Source of the DNA: SZUA-117 sp964630795
GTDB taxonomy: Bacteria; Pseudomonadota; Gammaproteobacteria; Steroidobacterales; Woeseiaceae
DNA length: 28,021 bases
Assembly (NCBI GenBank): GCA_964630795.1
Contig: CAZVWF010000032.1
Span: forward strand, 1 to 28,021
Direction: 5' to 3'
The translations under genes and the position numbers were made by a program. Of the stretch, positions 25,101 to 28,021 are shown one piece after another (position 1 is the stretch's first letter; each line of letters opens with the position of its first letter). The notes beneath the pieces were generated by a model, which was not told the DNA's origin, ran no database searches, and was given only the letters and a program-made list of their open reading frames with translations.

Positions 25101-26198
25101 GCACGATTCTGGTCCGTACCTGTCATTGCCGCGAATATTGCGCCGGACGAACCGGCGTCAGAAAACATATGGCGCGAGTCTGCGGCGTCGATCTCTGCAG
25201 TTTCTGCGGGTGGTGAACGAATGGCATTTGGCGACAACGCCGGGCACGTGCACATTGAGCCGGTTGGAATCCCGTCCGGTGCTACGGCCGTCGACGAAAT
25301 CAGTTTCCTCGGCCACCAGGGCGCGGTCTTGTCGATGCAATTCAGTGGTGACGGGTCGGTCGTTGCAAGTGCCGGAGCGGACGGGACGATTCGTGTCTGG
25401 GATGCAGCGACCGGTTTGCCACGTGCGTTTTACGGACGATCCACGACGTCGATTGTCGACAAACTTGAATTCTCCCCGACGGCAGGTCAACTCGCCGTAC
25501 TTGGTGGCCAGCGAATCTGGCTCATGGATACGGAGACGGGCGCCGAGCTCGCGAGCGTGGATCTTGGCGAGGTTCACCACGACATTGCCTTCGCCCCGGA
25601 CCGGACGATTTATCTGGGCGCTGAAAGTGGGGTATTGCGCAACCTGTATCCAGACCGGAACGGCAACTGGCATTTGCGAAATGTGTGGCAGGGTTCAGGT
25701 TCGATTCGTCACGTGGAAATTGCAGCCGAGCGTCAAAACATCGTGCTCGTCAATTCGCGCAACGAAGTGTTGTTGCTTGATCCTGCTGATGGTCGCGTCA
25801 GCTCCGAAACCCTGACAATGCCGAGCCGGGTCGACGAGGTGGTGTTCAGTCCCAATGAGTCGCGGGTGTTGTTCCGCTCGGGCCGATGGATACATCGCGC
25901 GCTGGTCACGCCAACAGGGCTCATTTGGACCGATACCGCACGTGCACCGAAAGCAATGAATGGCTCAGGCATGGCGTTCGAAATCGGGCAAGATTCCGAA
26001 TCCGGACAGGGTGCCAACCCGTCCGGCGATCGCGTTTTGATACTGGCGCGGGACACCGGCGTTACCGAGCTTTCGGAAGTGCGATTCAACTACACGGACG
26101 GTCCGTCACTGTTTGGCAGCAGGAACGAACTCCTGCGCGAGTGGACGGAACGTCTGCAGGGTCCTGAGCCGGATCCCATCCTTCGGCAAGGCCTCTGA
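22122..26198 (+). CDS. NTPase (AAA-like/STAND type) - TM - P-domain - WD40 fusion protein
   Basis: The protein has up to 1358 residues. Residues about 35-385 form a P-loop NTPase of the AAA-like type found in signalling fusions: Walker A-like APDRTGKTS (71-79, with Ala in place of the first Gly), VAVLDLDQIG, Walker B RIVVFIDEVQNV (164-175), sensor-like GFVLIGECDP, WTSGQPYLSQKLSRAI, and a C-terminal winged-helix-like part. One transmembrane helix lies at about 396-415. A helical linker (about 420-545) leads to a proprotein-convertase P-domain (about 600-698: LTINVSHPRLDDIRMRLSAP, LTGTWSLSLRDEATG, LMNWDLSLN). From about 720 to 1310 runs a WD40 beta-propeller region with blades such as ARVWDLN, LRIWDLREG and IRVWDAATG. 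ATG 22122 is the longest start; ATG 22167 (MTEDAEN) fits domain edges equally well. It probably couples a periplasmic sensing propeller to a cytoplasmic switch. Ligand and partner are unknown. Confidence 0.9.
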   Translation: MSIMAFRCPGRLPHTMTEDAENRSSTALDKTADFFNVGSPLHAVRPGYIRRGADDLLIDTLMTGHYAHVIAPDRTGKTSLIAATSARLQNNGFKVAVLDLDQIGERDGGSDGGRWYYSIAYRLCRQLRLKTDLQTWWQDHSILSNRQRLVEFYAQIVLKNIQERIVVFIDEVQNVAELPFAEHLLASIRAAHNARSTEPEFNRLGFVLIGECDPLSLIGDPNLSPFAISTEVRLGDFTRDDLKVFGAELNLSVADAEAALDRVYFWTSGQPYLSQKLSRAIAREVIKGDLRETIDRLARHQLGGRAAITSEPHMSHLHRVVVNDRKNYESLLTTLGQIRKGIKISYEPDSARHRKLLALGFVVVNDEGDFEVRNRLYESVFTARWANENLPLHWRGPAIAAAVVVTLTAIPFLYTQVLPKPYLQVMTNQTYDLETVSDAYANLRSFPGHDQAADRMYRSVLENRARQATDRDDIREISRFAAVLPGGLVLADRMQAEYWDRTARMEMRNENRDAALLATLESLVLSTQVRRRRAASLIADDYPGLQATVPAQPADDLAFNAESGQLRYFNGPEVTQWSISESALQTREPWTISALEVTPLVRRVIVDREGTASRIGLTINVSHPRLDDIRMRLSAPSGRTADIQFDPPSSAANEEIRIPRSQLDPLVGETLTGTWSLSLRDEATGVTGHLMNWDLSLNSQVAVETFDRGLDIPDPVERPSENLWQSPDGRYAVARALQSDSARVWDLNFAQAARTIAVPANEQVLGLSANATYLVTMIQNRVNLWRTADGRKSLSFELGQSVTDTTLSEDGQYLLVTYQIDPDTLFEVWSLDGGDIVAEMSIAGVPAIRAIDASATYIAVADYDRALRIWDLREGAQIAQFDLESQPTEIHLSANGDALGAVLGGQGVVMWKTGQPDEPLFKETGPGEWRFAFSRSGARFIAGNQHQGVRAYRTSDAVPTGPVIDPGSKAETEQLLAFSSDEQLLVTAGIGDVARFWSVPVIAANIAPDEPASENIWRESAASISAVSAGGERMAFGDNAGHVHIEPVGIPSGATAVDEISFLGHQGAVLSMQFSGDGSVVASAGADGTIRVWDAATGLPRAFYGRSTTSIVDKLEFSPTAGQLAVLGGQRIWLMDTETGAELASVDLGEVHHDIAFAPDRTIYLGAESGVLRNLYPDRNGNWHLRNVWQGSGSIRHVEIAAERQNIVLVNSRNEVLLLDPADGRVSSETLTMPSRVDEVVFSPNESRVLFRSGRWIHRALVTPTGLIWTDTARAPKAMNGSGMAFEIGQDSESGQGANPSGDRVLILARDTGVTELSEVRFNYTDGPSLFGSRNELLREWTERLQGPEPDPILRQGL

Positions 26199-26214
26199 CT
26201 CCCGATCAGTTGGG

Positions 26215-27540
26215 CTACCGACCCAGCGGGTTCTGGATCCACACCCTGAATCGTCCGATAAACTCCGGCAGCGCCATGTAAATGGCTGCTGCGAACAATG
26301 CGTTGAGTACGCCGACGATGGCGAAGAGCGCCGGAATGGACAGGCCGGCGTTCAACATAAGCAGCGCCATAAGAGCTGCCATTACGATGAACAGCGAGTT
26401 GATGATGTTGTTTGCGGCGATGATTCTGGACAGGTGGTGCCGATCCGCACGTTCCTGGATCATTGCGTACAGCGGCACGCTGTAAATTCCACCAAAGGTA
26501 CCCAGCATTACGATATCGAGCAGTATGCGAATGCTGCCGTCCCGGTCCAGGAGCTCTGCAAATGAATTGACCGGCGTTACATGCATGACAGGCTGTGCGA
26601 AATACAGGTCGATGGCAAAAACTGTCAGGCCGATCGAACCAAAAGGGACGAGCCCGGGTTCCACGCGATGTCCCGATAAGCGCTCGCAGAGCAGGGACCC
26701 TGCGCCGATACCGATGGAGAATGTCACGAGCAGCACGATGTTGATCGACTGATTGCCCTGCAGAATGTCCAGTGTATAAGCGGGAATTTGCAGCGTGATC
26801 GCCGAGCCAAAAAACCAGAACCAGGAGATACCCAGGATGGCGAGAAACACCGCGCGGTCCTTGCGTGCGAAGCCAACGATATGAGTGGTCTCGCGCCAGA
26901 TATTCCAGCTGAACTTCAGGTCGGGATCTACGGGCGGCGTATACGGTACGGCGCGACTGGTCATGTAGCCGACGACGGCAAACGTGATGAGGCAGGTGGC
27001 AAGGACATAGAGATTATCCGGATCACGCGCGACAGCGAGATCGCCGACCAGTAGTCCGAAGATAATGGCCAGGTAGGTGCCCGACTCGACCAGTGCATTG
27101 CCACCAATCAGTTCATACGTTTCGAGTTTTTGTGGCAGGTAAGCGTACTTGACCGGCCCGAACAAGGTGGACTGAAAGCCCAGCAGGAACAGGACGAAGA
27201 ACAGGAGCTCATAGAGGTCGTTGACCAGCGCGAAGGCGGCCAGGAGCATCAGGCAGATTTCGATCATCTTGACGATACGCATCAGCTTAGACTTTTCATA
27301 CTTGTCAGCCAGCTGGCCAGCGCCGGCAGAGAAGAGGAAAAAAGGCAGCATGAACAAGGCACCGGCAATATTTGCGAGCTGGCTCGCATTCATGTCAAAG
27401 ACAGTAATGCCCTGAAAGGTTATGACAATGATCAGGCCATTTCGGAACACGTTGTCGTTGAACGCACCGAGAAATTGTGTGGCAAAAAACGGCGCGAAGC
27501 GACGTTCGGTCAGCAGTTGAAACTGATTGGAGGTGGCCAC
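26215..27540 (-). CDS. MFS transporter, LplT/lysophospholipid-transporter-like
   Basis: The protein has 441 residues with about 12 hydrophobic segments, so it is an inner-membrane transporter. The N-terminus (LLTERRFAPFFATQFLGAFN, then DNVFRNGLIIVITF) is characteristic of the LplT group, which flips lysophospholipids to the cytoplasmic leaflet for reacylation. AGQLADKYEKSKLMRIVKM is the MFS loop 2-3 motif A variant. LGFQSTLFGPVKYAYLPQKL and GGNALVESGTYLAIIFG are also typical. Many relatives are fused to a PlsC-type acyltransferase and acyl-CoA/ACP synthetase; here the protein ends at IQNPLGR right after the last helix and no acyltransferase follows, only the convergent NTPase gene 16 nt away. 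The start at 27540 precedes the first helix at a suitable distance. Substrate is inferred from family only. Confidence 0.9.
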   Translation of the reverse strand: MATSNQFQLLTERRFAPFFATQFLGAFNDNVFRNGLIIVITFQGITVFDMNASQLANIAGALFMLPFFLFSAGAGQLADKYEKSKLMRIVKMIEICLMLLAAFALVNDLYELLFFVLFLLGFQSTLFGPVKYAYLPQKLETYELIGGNALVESGTYLAIIFGLLVGDLAVARDPDNLYVLATCLITFAVVGYMTSRAVPYTPPVDPDLKFSWNIWRETTHIVGFARKDRAVFLAILGISWFWFFGSAITLQIPAYTLDILQGNQSINIVLLVTFSIGIGAGSLLCERLSGHRVEPGLVPFGSIGLTVFAIDLYFAQPVMHVTPVNSFAELLDRDGSIRILLDIVMLGTFGGIYSVPLYAMIQERADRHHLSRIIAANNIINSLFIVMAALMALLMLNAGLSIPALFAIVGVLNALFAAAIYMALPEFIGRFRVWIQNPLGR

Positions 27541-27725
27541 AGGGTCACTATACCAAGTGGCGGGAAAACCGGGTACGAACTATCCGCGGCCAGGGCATGA
27601 GGACGGGTTCGCCAAAAACGCGTTCCGCCGATTTGCAGCCGGGCATACCCGCATGGCCAGCCGTGATCCCATGCGTTTACTTCGCGAGGCAGAGCCAGGG
27701 TTGGCAGCGGTGGGCACCCGGCTCC

Positions 27726-28021
27726 CTAACTCAACGCTTCCGGCATTGTCCTGACGTGCAGGTCTCTTTGTGGGAAGGGGATTTCTATTCCGTCTGCCGC
27801 GAATGCTTTGTACACGGCACAATTCAATTCGTGCAGTATGCGTCCACGGTCAACCGGACGATCGATCCAGCACAGTAATTCGACCTGGAGGCTGAAATCT
27901 CCAAAGCCTCGAAAACGCACCCTGGCTGCCGGTGTTTTGCAGACTTCTTCGTGATTGTCGGCAACATTCGACAGGCATTCGACAACCTGGTCGATGTCAG
28001 AGCCGTAGGCGACACCGACCG
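27726..28021 (-). CDS. MscS-family mechanosensitive channel, C-terminal part
   Basis: Only the last 98 or so residues are in the window; the frame runs open through the right edge, so the gene starts outside. The visible part is the cytoplasmic vestibule of small-conductance mechanosensitive channels: VGVAYGSDIDQVVECLSN, then VRFRGFGDFSLQVELLCWID, LHELNCAVYKAFAADGIEIP and the closing FPQRDLHVRT. The FGDFSLQVELLCW strand and the AFAADGIEIPFPQRDLH end are diagnostic. Such channels release solutes on hypo-osmotic shock. The stop codon lies 185 nt before the MFS transporter start on the same strand. That interval shows no clear terminator or promoter by eye. Confidence 0.92.
   Translation of the reverse strand, partial: VGVAYGSDIDQVVECLSNVADNHEEVCKTPAARVRFRGFGDFSLQVELLCWIDRPVDRGRILHELNCAVYKAFAADGIEIPFPQRDLHVRTMPEALS

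Noticed and set aside
1..28021. Mobile element, CRISPR array, tRNA or rRNA
   Set aside because: I saw no transposase or integrase frame, no regularly spaced direct repeats, and no tRNA- or rRNA-like segment. A covariance-model scan would be decisive for RNA genes.

Overview
The window reads as an ordinary chromosomal stretch of a moderately GC-rich gammaproteobacterium. This is inferred from proBA, a proBA-adjacent glpD, ilvI/ilvH, phhB, an LplT-like transporter and an MscS channel. A marine lineage is only a guess. There is no insertion sequence, integrase, CRISPR array, rRNA or tRNA that I can support. The left 12 kb is accessory-like and mostly uncharacterised; the right 16 kb is mostly metabolic.

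Region 1 (2-12217, all + strand, tightly spaced or overlapping) is the notable part. In order it holds a glycine-rich protein cut by the window edge, a lipoprotein, and a transmembrane Ser/Thr protein kinase with a TPR-like periplasmic half. Next come a transmembrane protein joining an FHA-like head to PEGA repeats and a cysteine-free FGE/sulfatase-modifying-factor-type domain, then a very acidic small exported protein. These are followed by a MotA/TolQ/ExbB-type membrane protein, an actin/Hsp70-like protein fused to an FHA domain, two paralogous membrane-anchored VWA proteins, and an OmpA-family protein with a glycine zipper. A good intrinsic terminator closes the block. My reading is that this is one envelope-spanning machine. 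Kinase and FHA modules would signal in the cytoplasm. The MotA/TolQ-like protein would pair with the two VWA proteins, whose N-terminal helices look like TolR/ExbD/MotB helices carrying a membrane Asp. PEGA, FGE-like and OmpA domains would work in the periplasm. I do not know a characterised system with this composition. The function is unknown and the proposal is inference.

Region 2 (12347-14737) holds phhB directly abutting a PLP-dependent threonine/serine dehydratase-like gene. A convergent lipoprotein with a methyltransferase-like fold follows. A perfect 15-bp hairpin lies between the convergent genes.

Region 3 (14997-21538) is amino-acid and glycerol metabolism. The two acetolactate synthase subunits are divergently transcribed from a shared 161-bp region instead of forming the usual ilvIH operon. 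ilvH leads directly into proB and proA, and proA overlaps a glpD-type glycerol-3-phosphate dehydrogenase.

Region 4 (21634-28021) has a small unrecognised protein on the - strand, then a 1358-residue NTPase-TM-P-domain-WD40 fusion on the + strand. It ends with an LplT-like MFS transporter and the C-terminal part of an MscS-family channel, both on the - strand. No gene-free stretch exceeds about 260 bases.
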